Shown here: one piece after another, positions 10,901 through 20,100 of the stretch
Layout of the letters: each line of letters starts with the position of its first letter
Position numbering within the stretch: position 1 is the first letter of the stretch
Position numbers and translations under genes: made by a program
From: Vibrio penaeicida
GTDB lineage: Bacteria > Pseudomonadota > Gammaproteobacteria > Enterobacterales > Vibrionaceae
Length of the DNA: 64,000 nt
NCBI RefSeq assembly: GCF_002933855.1
Contig: NZ_BFAQ01000009.1
Location: 70,172 to 134,171 of the forward strand
Direction of reading: 5' to 3'
The notes under the pieces: generated by a model
Told to the model about the DNA's origin: nothing
What the model saw: the letters and a program-made list of their open reading frames with translations, nothing else
Database searches by the model: none

Positions 10901-13900
10901 GACAGATGGGGTACCTGTTGAATCACTCGATCTAATGATCGGAATAAATGGGTTGAAAGGGTCATAAATGAAGACACTATGGCATTGGCTGCCTCATTCG
11001 ATATCTTTTTACCCTGATATTCCAATACCAATTCCGCATTGTCACCGCAGTCGGTCACGAACAAGGTAATGGGAAATTTTGCTTCACCACTAAACAACGT
11101 TTGTGCGTTTATCTCCGCCCCTTTGATGGCAAGAACACTAGGGTCGGTATTTTCCAAAACCAACATACTTTCAATAACATCATCGCTTATTCCACTTACA
11201 GAGCGCTGCTGCACTAAGCTCGCGACATCTGCAAAATCCACCTGCTGATGCTTCTGAACTTGCGTAACGTTATGATGCGTTTTGTTTAGAAACTTGCTGA
11301 CTTCTAACCCTATTGGCATCTCAATGTTAAAAAGGCAGGTATTCGCACACATACCAACCAAGTTTTCAAAATTGCCGCCTTCTCGGTTTGCCACAGGGGA
11401 CGCTATCGCGACGCGATCTTGATGAAAATACCGATTTAGCGTTAAGCCCCAAATACCTAGTAATGCACTAAACAGCGACATACCTCTATTTTGGGCATTA
11501 CTTTTTAGTGCATTCCACTCTTTTGGCGTGAGCGTTTTTTTCACCACACCATCAGGTTCAACTTGCTTGCTCACCAAAGATAGTGACGAAAACAAACTCG
11601 GCACGGTGTTCAACGGCTGACTTCGCCAAAACTCGATATGCTTCTGATAAGAACTTGCGGCAATAGTCGCTTGTCTTTGCTGGCTAAAATGATGGTATTT
11701 TGAAGCTTTTCTATCTACTTTAAGCGCCTGATTCGATGTGCATGCTTCATACGCATAGCTTAAATCATTCAGTAGAACATTGATGCTCCACCCATCAACA
11801 ATTAAATGATGAAAACAAAGAACGAGATGATAAGTAGCTTGCTCCTGACTCCCGTTCACTTCGATTAAATCGGACGTAAACAGCGGGGCAATTTCAATGT
11901 TGAAGTGCTGAGTCACACGAGCATTAATTACTTCATTGACGAGGTTTTCTGACAGAAGTTGGTATCGCAAGGAACCCATCTCACTTTGGAATTCGCATTC
12001 CTCGACCTTGACACCTATACTCGATGTTGAAAATTGACTTCTCAATGCACCGTGTTGTTTTACAACGCTTATCCACGCCCTCTGCAATGCTTCAATATCT
12101 ACATTTCCGGTCAGTGTGAAAACAAAAGGGGCATTGTAAGCCGTTGAATCGGTATTTAAATATTGCAGTAACGCCAAACGGCTTTGTTCTGGCGAGGCTG
12201 AATAGACATTCGATTGAGTTTCTGTTCTCGACTCCATGCCACTTTCTGGGCTTTTTTCAGATTCCGATTCAAATTCAGATAACGCAGCATATTGCTGCTC
12301 TATGTCCGTCGCCAGATGAATCAAGCTTGTGCCCGCCATAAAGTCGCCGACACTGAGCTCTAGGCTCCCCGATAATTGCTTTCTCAAACGAGCAATAATT
12401 CGCATGGCTTTCAGCGAATCACCGCCGTTCTCGACCAAGCTGTTTTCCAAAAAGCTATTTTCTAAAAAGCGGCTATTTTGGTTGGGGCTGCTTCCTAACC
12501 TCAATATCTCGTGAACGACGGAAACAAATGTCTTACTGACCGTCGGTGCAAGCAAGCCAACCTGATCGCTAAGTTGTGCAGTCCTTTGCTCACTGACTAG
12601 TTCAACGTGCTCCATCTCTCTAAGCCGACGTTTGTCTAACTTGCCGTTTTTATTAAGAGGCGCTTGAGAGATAGCAAAAAAGCGATGCGGCACCATATAA
12701 CTCGGTAAATACTGGCGGATGTGCTGCCTCAACGCCTCTTTAGACACTTGTGAATGCAGAGATAGATACGCGTAGATATCCGTTTCTTGCTCCTTTACAG
12801 AAACACAAGAAGCATGCAGCACATCAGGATGAGACTGAATACACTGCTCGATTTCAGACAACTCAATCCGATGCCCTCGAACTTTGACTTGTTGATCCGC
12901 CCGCCCCAAGAACTCGATGTCGCCTTGCTCGTTTTGCATACCCAGATCGCCACTGAGGTAAACGTGTTCCTTTAACCAAGGCAAATACACAAACCGTTCT
13001 GCGTTTCGGGTTTTATCACCATAATATCCTTGCGCCAGAGCAGGACCCGCAATAGCGATCTCGCCCACCTCACCAGACAGAGCTAGCCTATTTTGTTCCA
13101 CCACAACATAGACTTGAGTACGATTAATGCCCTTACCTATTGGCACTCTCGCATCACGAATGTACTTTTTGACATTTTCGGGTAGCAGGCGATGGCATGC
13201 ACTAAACGTCGTGCATTCAGTAGGGCCATATACGTTGTATAACGCGGGATAATCGCTACCTTCAAACCCAGCACTCGTCGCAGCGTCGAAAAACGGGGTG
13301 GCATTACTGGCGACAAACGCTTCACCACCAACGAGTAGATGCTTGATGTGCACAAGGCTTTGTGGGAACTCCAACACCATAAGATTGAAGAGCCCCGTCG
13401 TCATAAAAGCGACATCCAACGCAGACTCTTCAATTTTGCGTGCCAAAGCTTGAGGATCGTTGATCTCTTCTTGTGTGAATACCACGGCAGTAGCACCGTT
13501 TAGCAAAGCACCCCAAACTTCAAACGTTAATGCATCAAATGAAGGGTTCGCGAAATTACCGACGCGTTTTCCAGATGTCAGCGGCACGTAATTGGGTTGA
13601 TGAACCACACTTTTAATGCCAGAATTTAGAACGGAAACACCTTTCGGCAACCCCGTTGAACCTGATGTAAAAAACAGGCAAGCCAGCGTATCGGGGGAAG
13701 CTGTAGACGTTTTGAATTCAACTGTTTCACCACTTTTAACTTTTGATAAGGCGTGGTTAAACTCAGCCTTGAAGTCGAACAATTCTGCGACAATGTTCTC
13801 CGCTTCTTCAAGACGCCATAATTCTATTTGCTCGCTATAACTCAACACAGTTCGAATATCGCATTGCTCAAACAGTGCTTGTCTACGGCTAACGGGCATA

Positions 13901-14145
13901 CTCGGTTCTATAGGCACATAACAAGCACCTAGTTTGATCACCGCGACCATAGTTGCGATCAGTTCTGCGGAGCGAGGCAAACACAAGCCTACATGTGCCC
14001 CTTCATGAACACCTATGTTCGCCAAAGATGACGCTAACGCATTAGAAATCGAGTCCAGTTCTGAATAACTAAGGCTCAGGTTCCCATCTTCAACCGCGAT
14101 TTGATTACCCTGTTCTGTCACCACCTGCATGAATTGCTCAATCAT
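4939..14145 (-). CDS. NRPS-PKS hybrid: A-T-C-A-T-KS-KR-ACP-TE
   Basis: A 3068-aa megasynthase. Domains by landmark residue: A (TSGSTG near 158), T (GGDS near 573), C (HHLIVDGWS near 780), A (TSGSTG near 1287), T (GFNSL near 1682), KS (TACSSSL near 1945, HGTGT near 2082, then KSQMGHLGSAAG), KR (TGSKGGIG near 2480, YSAAN near 2612), ACP (GGDSL near 2763) and TE (GWSFGA near 2903, GDH near 3046). It starts with an A domain with no C or docking domain, so it looks like an initiating protein. By eye the A-domain pocket codes read DAFFLGVTF (Ile-like, aliphatic) and DATKVGEVG (Asn). There is no AT domain after KS, so the malonyl unit would be loaded in trans. The expected chain is aliphatic residue, Asn, then a C2 extension reduced to the beta-hydroxy level. 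The ATG lies within the end of the previous gene (8-nt overlap) with AAGGAG 7 nt upstream. A linker of six-residue repeats separates ACP and TE. Confidence 0.95.
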   Translation of the reverse strand: MIEQFMQVVTEQGNQIAVEDGNLSLSYSELDSISNALASSLANIGVHEGAHVGLCLPRSAELIATMVAVIKLGACYVPIEPSMPVSRRQALFEQCDIRTVLSYSEQIELWRLEEAENIVAELFDFKAEFNHALSKVKSGETVEFKTSTASPDTLACLFFTSGSTGLPKGVSVLNSGIKSVVHQPNYVPLTSGKRVGNFANPSFDALTFEVWGALLNGATAVVFTQEEINDPQALARKIEESALDVAFMTTGLFNLMVLEFPQSLVHIKHLLVGGEAFVASNATPFFDAATSAGFEGSDYPALYNVYGPTECTTFSACHRLLPENVKKYIRDARVPIGKGINRTQVYVVVEQNRLALSGEVGEIAIAGPALAQGYYGDKTRNAERFVYLPWLKEHVYLSGDLGMQNEQGDIEFLGRADQQVKVRGHRIELSEIEQCIQSHPDVLHASCVSVKEQETDIYAYLSLHSQVSKEALRQHIRQYLPSYMVPHRFFAISQAPLNKNGKLDKRRLREMEHVELVSEQRTAQLSDQVGLLAPTVSKTFVSVVHEILRLGSSPNQNSRFLENSFLENSLVENGGDSLKAMRIIARLRKQLSGSLELSVGDFMAGTSLIHLATDIEQQYAALSEFESESEKSPESGMESRTETQSNVYSASPEQSRLALLQYLNTDSTAYNAPFVFTLTGNVDIEALQRAWISVVKQHGALRSQFSTSSIGVKVEECEFQSEMGSLRYQLLSENLVNEVINARVTQHFNIEIAPLFTSDLIEVNGSQEQATYHLVLCFHHLIVDGWSINVLLNDLSYAYEACTSNQALKVDRKASKYHHFSQQRQATIAASSYQKHIEFWRSQPLNTVPSLFSSLSLVSKQVEPDGVVKKTLTPKEWNALKSNAQNRGMSLFSALLGIWGLTLNRYFHQDRVAIASPVANREGGNFENLVGMCANTCLFNIEMPIGLEVSKFLNKTHHNVTQVQKHQQVDFADVASLVQQRSVSGISDDVIESMLVLENTDPSVLAIKGAEINAQTLFSGEAKFPITLFVTDCGDNAELVLEYQGKKISNEAANAIVSSFMTLSTHLFRSLDRVIQQVPHLSPSQLAQVAEFSKPQLQEHKSRSPSLPWHRVEDWFAYQASVSPHNIAVEMEGQQLSYQALDTKSEKLAVALRAQYQQAPSETIVGLSFYRGIELVVAVMAILKSGAAYLPLDPDYPKQRLNTMCELANLDLLLTEEGNLNSFAHKGEADSISSPVYCLNSSFELKPLTQKEPHKESQQSSERLDVTTPPEVIEKQGSGRAYVIYTSGSTGVPKGVEIPHDALLNYLDHCANHYFEDAQVSAGVVSSSVNFDATVTTLLAPLVAGKTVKLIPQDGNDVHSLASTIKNATEPMVFKLTPTHLKALNHYLGKEQLELPHRFVVGGEAFDTTTAKQCQQWLPSAKLINEYGPTEATVGCSTYVFQPQVNSYDDAALPIGHPICGVNLHVLNRHAQLCAQNVIGEIHISGSGVALGYLNQDEKTRERFVHLDINGAIQRCYKTGDFGYWNTNGELIFCGREDDQIKLNGYRIELGDIEAALALALPNVRSAVALKQSENAMLVAYVELSESQLANKQQVVMDTLAKQLPSHMIPSHFCSVDTLPETPNGKLDRDTLPIPDLAPKINNGEQEKAYSESPLVNHLISMFSQQNGAQIHPNTPFFESGFNSLNLMKMHSQLLQDEWLCSQFPPINLVDLFAYPSIRKLAEFLMQEEASCGDFESNESNARKGSTQTKESSKAVNREIEKSHDIAVIGMAVNLPAASDLSEFWEVIKNGKECIECIPLDKNSEKFDEENWVSVRSSMLGVTDFDPAYFGISEHDAKLMDPQQRHALMTAVHALENAGIENTDLKTKVDSNGSNIEPHLSLLEDARKVGVFMSASDNTYGPAIAKHGEEKIDPYHLSLLNEKDFIATRIAYHLNLSGPAITAQTACSSSLVAIHQACQQIQLGDCDIALVGGVNADLETLDGYPFRKGMILSEDGHCKPFSNQASGTVPANGIGAVVLKRLDLAKQDGNRIYCVVKGSAVNNDGGNKVSFYAPSVHGQRDVIVQAQRNAQVFSEQVQYVEAHGTGTPLGDPIEVEALSAAFEANRRSPDTSGLCQLGSLKSQMGHLGSAAGVAGFVRTALCLYHQYYPVTLWSDNPNEAIDFKAAGFALSSQAHAWEGRNRFAGVSSFGMGGTNAHVVLGSFDDSINGDLKWDMPPTPFNTKSYLSPYYAKPIQIGELQHTAERIRAPFEQWFLEESWQRVLRVKTVKGISNQTLFIGNKSEYHNGVMTHYQQQGNQVTYVSDSADLQAWLNTETNEVAQLNVVVFSQSDHSGSGSIQPLWQRVELVQAIQTCSSTNEFQVIFLNSNSVEVLGNERVNPDSALMNGLVKTMTIENPSMNGYCLDVSESESSSDLAASLTHLFSSSSASFSQPNEPFFALRHGYLWQRSFLESPIESTKFASPKEQDLRKQSSESNVYIVTGSKGGIGRHLTQHLLAQDSQNVVIGLSRSAKQESIEQGAREQHIQCDISNDAQWQSLLEQIHQTYGYVKGIVHAAGEAGGAMLHTLNADTLQQNVGAKVLGAIQLAYSLDKLKPEFVLYCSSMSSIYPVAGQTDYSAANAYLNQMSTCRRDSTTRMISVNFPTWLQTGMAKHVSETDFAITPQEGLKVFDRVINSLFEGCLYVSPLNQDDARDFFHSLNHRDVRTRNDKNSAEHSGYSNNSVVEDANNNLDIRLKLTALFAEVLGMEESDIESDVCFYDLGGDSLTVLDLLDALNELFTDAFTLVQLNQNVSIDSLTLHLEAGLHLEKNGHLEKNTHLERSDELEKSGELEKIRHVDVLIHPVGGDVSGYRKWRECYPKSRELIAIRDPLLEGGASLNNIQMCAQEYCAQISRHRVKRVIGWSFGAVVAQEMVKQLGDDVELVLIDPPALNHPAQHLPEFANSVFVKEVLQQYPELKGRLNEHSSVNDIIDAMHTNGSEARQYLERVVSACQKNANALRQYKPSKIHVKQAWLFVASEHSQSEKTDVTESWLNILPDINIHEINGDHYSILNETGSRNMLSKMGKHK
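5645..5755 (-). repeat. 18-nt tandem repeat in the ACP-TE linker
   Basis: About six imperfect 18-nt units coding for six-residue repeats of the type HLEKNG/ELEKSG in the NRPS-PKS protein, between the last carrier domain and the thioesterase. The frame is maintained throughout. Confidence 0.8.
12432..12478 (-). repeat. 15-nt tandem repeat inside a carrier domain loop
   Basis: Three 15-nt units encode SRFLENSFLENSLVEN directly before the GGDS phosphopantetheine motif of the first T domain of the NRPS-PKS protein. Canonical carriers have a single copy of this segment. Confidence 0.7.
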
Positions 14146-17100
14146 GTGAAAGCTCCTTCTCGATCATACGGGCGACAGAATCAATGTAAGGTGGCTCCAG
14201 CAACGTCGAGTGATCACCCTGAATGGTTTCCACTTGGATGGTCGCTGCGACTTTAGCGGACCAAAAATCTCGCATCAGTTGCAGGTGTTCCTCGTCTTTA
14301 TCATCGGTTGCCAATACTAGGATCGTTGGGGCACTAGACACGTCGAGAGTCAGTTTTTTTAATGTATCTAGGTGGTGGTTATACAGGCGGTGATAGCGTT
14401 CAATTTGTTGGTCTTTAATACCAGGGTACATGCCGTTGTAAGTAACGAGTTTCTGACGAAACACTTCATTCGAAACAGGTTGAATTTTGGCAAGCGCCGC
14501 TCTATTTTCAGTGGCTTCGCTGTCGAGAACTACCGCCGTCGAGAACGAACATCCTCGCGCTTTCATTACCCTCGCCATCTCGAAAGACACGATTCCACCA
14601 TAGGAAGCGCCAACAAACACATGGGGCTTATCCAACAGCGATTTAACTTGATCTAAATAGTAGTGAGCCATGGCTTGTACATCGGATAAAAAATCTTCAT
14701 CCGTATCAACTCCCTTCGCTTGAATTCCATAAACCCCGTATTCTTCAGGCATGGCTTTAGCGAATGAAAGGTAACCAAATGCTGTACCACCTGCGGGGTG
14801 AATACAGATAACATTCTTACCATTTTGACTGGGTCGAAACTCGATCACACCATGGGGCCAATTCGACGACGGCTGCCGTTGATTGGATAACTGACGCTGA
14901 TTGGATAGTTGAGGCTGATTGGATGCCTCAGCACGAACCAATCCGCCTAATGCCTCAATGGTTGGGTGAATAATAAGTTCCGATACTGGGATACGTACTG
15001 CGAACTGCTTATCAATAAAGTGCATCACTTTGATCGCAGCGATTGAAGAGCCCCCGACATCGAAAAAGTTATCGCGTATTCCGATTTCTTTCTCGAGCAG
15101 AATCTCGCGCCATATCCGGTATAGTGCCATTTCCACATCGTCTCTTGGCGCACCGGTATTCACTTGTTTCTGATTGCTGTTTTCGACCAATGTAGCTAAC
15201 GATTTAGCGTCTACTTTTCCATTGGGCGTTAGTGGCATTTCTTCCACGGTAACCCAAAGTGTAGGCACCATAAAATTGGGTAATATGGATCCTAAAACCT
15301 CTTTAAGTTGCGTTAGTTTTATTTCTGAATCTTCAGCGTTTGCAAATTGAACCGCTGCATAAAGTTGTTTTTCTGTGCCTCGATTTAGAGTGCCAACATA
15401 AGCTGCCTCTACGCTGTCGCTCACTAATATTCGCAGTTGAACCTCTGAAAGTTCGAGTCTTTGCCCCCGAATTTTGACCTGATGATCGACACGAGAAATA
15501 AATTCCAGCTGACCTTCTTGGTTGTAACGCACCAAATCGCCCGTTCTGTATAGGCGTTCTATGTGGTTGGCACCAAGCTGTTGATGAGCAAAGCGTTCAG
15601 CAGTTAAATCGCTTCGACCAAAATAGCCTTTTGCCAATCCTTTCCCACCTACGTACAGCTCCCCCATTTGCCCTAATGGAACCAACTGTTGACGATGATT
15701 TAATACATACGCAGTGGAATTCGCCGTTGCGCGACCCATAGGGTAATCAGAACGAAGCTCGGTGATCTCGTAGGTAGAACATATTGTGGAGTTTTCCGCG
15801 GGCCCATAAACGTTTACAAGATGCTTAGGTTTTCCGTATTCAAATATCGATTCAATGGTTTTTCCGTTAACGGCTTCCCCACCAAAAAGAAGATACTCTA
15901 CGTTCGCAAACAGATTCGGTTTGAGCTCCACTAATTGATTCATCAACGCGGTTGCCATGCAGAATACCTTGATGTTGTGAGTAGCTATCTGCTCAGATAA
16001 TCGGTTCACGTCCTGTACTTCGTCGTCTTTTAACACCACGACGGTAGCGCCATTGATGAGCGCCCCCCAGATATCAAAACTAGAAGCATCGAAAGAGAAG
16101 TTACTCACTTGTCCCACTGTGGTTTCAGGAGTAATCGACACAAAATTAGTGTTTTTCAATAAGCGAACCACGCCATTATGTGGCACTTCCACGCCCTTTG
16201 GTTGCCCCGTAGAACCCGACGTAAAGATCACCATCGCACTGTCACCGAGGTCGCGTTTAACACTGCAAAAGCGGCTTGGCTGTTCCCATTTATTCATGTG
16301 TTGTGGGGAAATATCGATGACGTGGTAGCGCGAATTGCTTGAGAGAAATTCTGCATTGCCATCCGTTAGAATGCATTGTGTTTCCGACAACGAAACCAAT
16401 AATTCAATGCGTTCTCTTGGGTATTTCGCGTCCATCGGCACATACAAAGCCCCGAGTTTTAATACCGCCAGTACCGCCAAAACCATCTCTGCCGAGCGCT
16501 CAACGCATACACCTACGCGATCGTTTTCTTGAATACCTTTGGATTGCAAATGATGGGCAATCCTATCTGCAGCCAGACTTAATTCGCGATATGTCCAGCA
16601 CCTGTCGCCTTCAATTAATGCGGTTTTATTGGGTGTGCTCGCTGCAAAATGTTCCACCAATTCGTGAATAGATTGCGTTGGGATCTCTGTTTGCGTGTTA
16701 TTCAACTCACGTAACAGGTAATGCTGCTCTTGTTCACCCAACATTGGAACGTCTCGCAATGCGGAGTGCGAATTACCTGAAAAGGCATGCAGTATATTTT
16801 CTAAATGTGTAACCAACTGCCGCATCTGCCAATCGGTAAACTTGCTGCAATCGTAAGTTGCAGACAATGCCAACTGGGAGGTTTTATTGTTCTCGTTGTC
16901 TGTAGAAGTAGGTTTGTACGCTTGAAGCGAAATGCCATAATTAGTGTGCTCTACCGATTCGACTGCGGAGATTTGCCAACTTCCACCATGCTGAGCATTC
17001 CTTGCTTCATCGCTCACAGGGTAGTTTTCAACTACCAAAATGCTGTCAAATAAGGCTTGAGAAGCACTGCCTGCTTGCGCTTGAATCTCGAACAAAGGCA

Positions 17101-20100
17101 AAAAGCTGAACTCTTCAGACTGCGCATTTTGAACGTGCAACTTTTGTAGCCAGAGGTTTAATGAAGCTGAGAGATCAACATCAACCACTACAGGCACCGT
17201 GTTGATGAATAGCCCTATCATGGTTTCAGAACCAGCCAATGATGCCGGTCGACCAGAAATCGTCGAGCCAAATACCACCTGTTCACACCCAGAATAGGTC
17301 GACAGCAATAATGCCCACGCACCTTGAAGTACGGTATTTAAAGTGCATCCCGATTCTCTTGCTAGTCGTTCTAATCCTTGAGTTTGCTGCGAAGACAACG
17401 ACAACGGCAATGTTTTGAATCTTTGGTCGCCCTTGTTAGCACCTAAAGACTCGTTAGCGTGTTCCGAGAACGACTTTAAAGGCAGCGGTGTAGGTTCTTC
17501 AAAACGGGAGAGTTGATCTCGCCAATACTGCCGAGCAAGTTGATGATCTTGATTTTGTAACCAATCAATGTAGCGGCGATAAGGCTTGGCAGATGGCAAT
17601 GCCAGCGTAGAAGCGTTCTCGCAAGCCGCATAACAAGCTCGAAGCTCGCTCACAATTATAGGCAGACACCAACCATCCAACAGTGCATGGTGGGTAGACC
17701 AGATCAGTTTCCCCCGAACCTTTGAAAGTTGTACCCAATGAAACTTAGTGAGTGTTGGTGACGACACATCAAAACCTTCCCACTTTTCTTGATGCGCAAT
17801 GGCGTCCACTTTGTCTTTTAATTCACCGGTGCTGTTTTGCGCATCACAACCGTTCCCTGCACCAAGACTGGTTAGATTCGTATGCTGCCAGCGCAGTATC
17901 CCCTCTTTTGCAACACGCTGATATCGTGTTCCTTCCTCTGAAAGCGCGAACGACGTTTTTAAAATATCGTGTCGATTGATAACAGCCTGCCATGCCAATT
18001 TGAGAATATCGGGATCAACGTTATCCAATGTGAGGGTGAGCTGGGTAACATACGCATCTTTTTCCAGCTCACTATGGAACAACAAGCCTTGCTGCATACC
18101 TGTTGCCGGATATACATCAATCAAAGAAAGGGATACGTTTTTATGGGCAGCTTCCCAAGTGTCGATGTCTACTTGGTGTAAATCAGATGCGCGAAAATCG
18201 GAAGGAGTGCGGCGAGTTGTTTCTTGCTGAACACAGTGATCAATAATCTGCGTGAGTCGTTTTTGAAATTGAACGGAAAACGCGCTGACCTGCTCATGAG
18301 AAAGACAGCCCGTATCATAATCCAGATCGAACGACAGAACGCCATCGCTTACTCGACAATTAAACGCCATCGCACGTGGCGTCATCTGCCCTTTCGAACC
18401 GTCTTCGACTCTAAATCCCGATACGACTGAAAAGGCTATCTGGTTTTTTTCAATTGAATCTGGTGCTGTATCGCCACCAAACTGACCAAGAAAGTTAAAC
18501 AATATGTCTGGCTGAGCGGCGTTCTTATCGAGCGAGTCCGTGTACGATTTTAGCCAACTGTACCCCACACCTTTGTCTGGCACACTGCGAACTTGCTCTT
18601 TTATCGAGCAAATCAGATCGGATATTTGGGTACTATTCCCTGACAAGTTCATCGGGTAAATGGACGTAAACCACCCGACCGTTTCACTTAAATCGGCATT
18701 TTTCCCATTTAGGCAAAGGTGCTCGGCATGTCGTCCGTGCGTCTCTAAGGCAATAGAAAGGTACGTATTTTCTCTCTTGCCTACATTGCCTCCTTCTTCA
18801 ATCTTATCTTCTCCAAATTCGGTATCGCGGCCCAAACTGAGAAGCAAGGCGACCAATAGAATATCTTGAGTATTGGTCCCGTAAGCACGATGGGCAGATT
18901 GAGTCAGTTTTAGCGTTTGGCTCGCCCCAATATCGAATTCAATATGCGCCATCAATGGATTTTGTGTAGCGCTGAAACGAGGCTTAATCGAGGCTTCTAC
19001 CTTTCTCCAATATGGGATTGCTTTCGTCCCTGTATCACCAGTAATCCATTCGAGATTTCGGTTTGACCAAGCCGAAAACGACAAGGTTTTAATAGGCCGG
19101 AAATCATCAGGATGGAGCAGCAAAGCTTGCAAGTCATCCAACAGAATTCGCCAAGATACACCATCAATAATCAAGTGGTGAGCGACCACAAACAGCTTGT
19201 TGGTTTGCGTGGACCGGTCGGTAATTTTTACAAGTCGGAACAACGGACCTTGTGTGATATCCAGCTCACCAATAACACGATCGCACACAGCGGCTAGTTC
19301 GTTTTGGCTCTGAACCGCGATATCGCTCAACGCCTGTTGTAACCAATCATCGGTTATTTCTTGGTGGGTGGCCCGCCATATTTCTGCATTTTCACTCTTC
19401 GAATTGTCATCATCCAAATGAAAAGAAAGCCTCAGCGCATCATGTTTGTTGACTAATGATTCCACCACAGAAACGTAATACTCATCGGTTATCGCTTGAT
19501 GTAACTCAAGCAGAATAGACTGGTTGAACCGATGAAGGCTCTCTGCATTCTTGGCGTGGAAAAAGAATTCTTTTTGAACGGGTAGTAGCGGTATTTCACC
19601 GCTAACAGAAAGAGATGAGGTTGAATGTGAAAATTCGCCTTCTAACGGATTATCATCATGGACAGAAACAATATCCGCCAATGCAGCGACCGTCGGCGCT
19701 TCAAATAGCTGACGCACCGTGTAGCGAACGTCTTGCGCGGAACAGCGAGACACACTTTGCATAGCAACGATAGAATCGCCCCCGAGTGCAAAAAAGTTGT
19801 CATTCACATCGATGTTCTCCAACCCAAGCAGCCTTTGCCATACTTGGGCTATGACCTGTTCCACCCGTGTTTTAGAGGAGGAACTGTGAGCAGCATCATT
19901 TGACGATAAAGAGTGAGAAGCCCGTTGAATCGGTTTGGCGCTTGGTAATGTGGTTTGATCAATTTTCCCATTAGGGGTAAGAGGCCAAACATCCACGAAA
20001 GCCCAAGCACTGGGCATCATATAGTCTGGTAATGTATGTTCTAACTGGTTTCTTACCGAGAATAAGAACTCTGCGCTTACATCTTGCGTTGACTCCATCG

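Noticed and set aside
14138..14900. Tandem TE-TE release as in some lipopeptide lines
   Set aside because: The two TE domains are in different proteins and separated by a complete A-T-C-A-T-KS-KR-ACP segment, so they are not a tandem pair.
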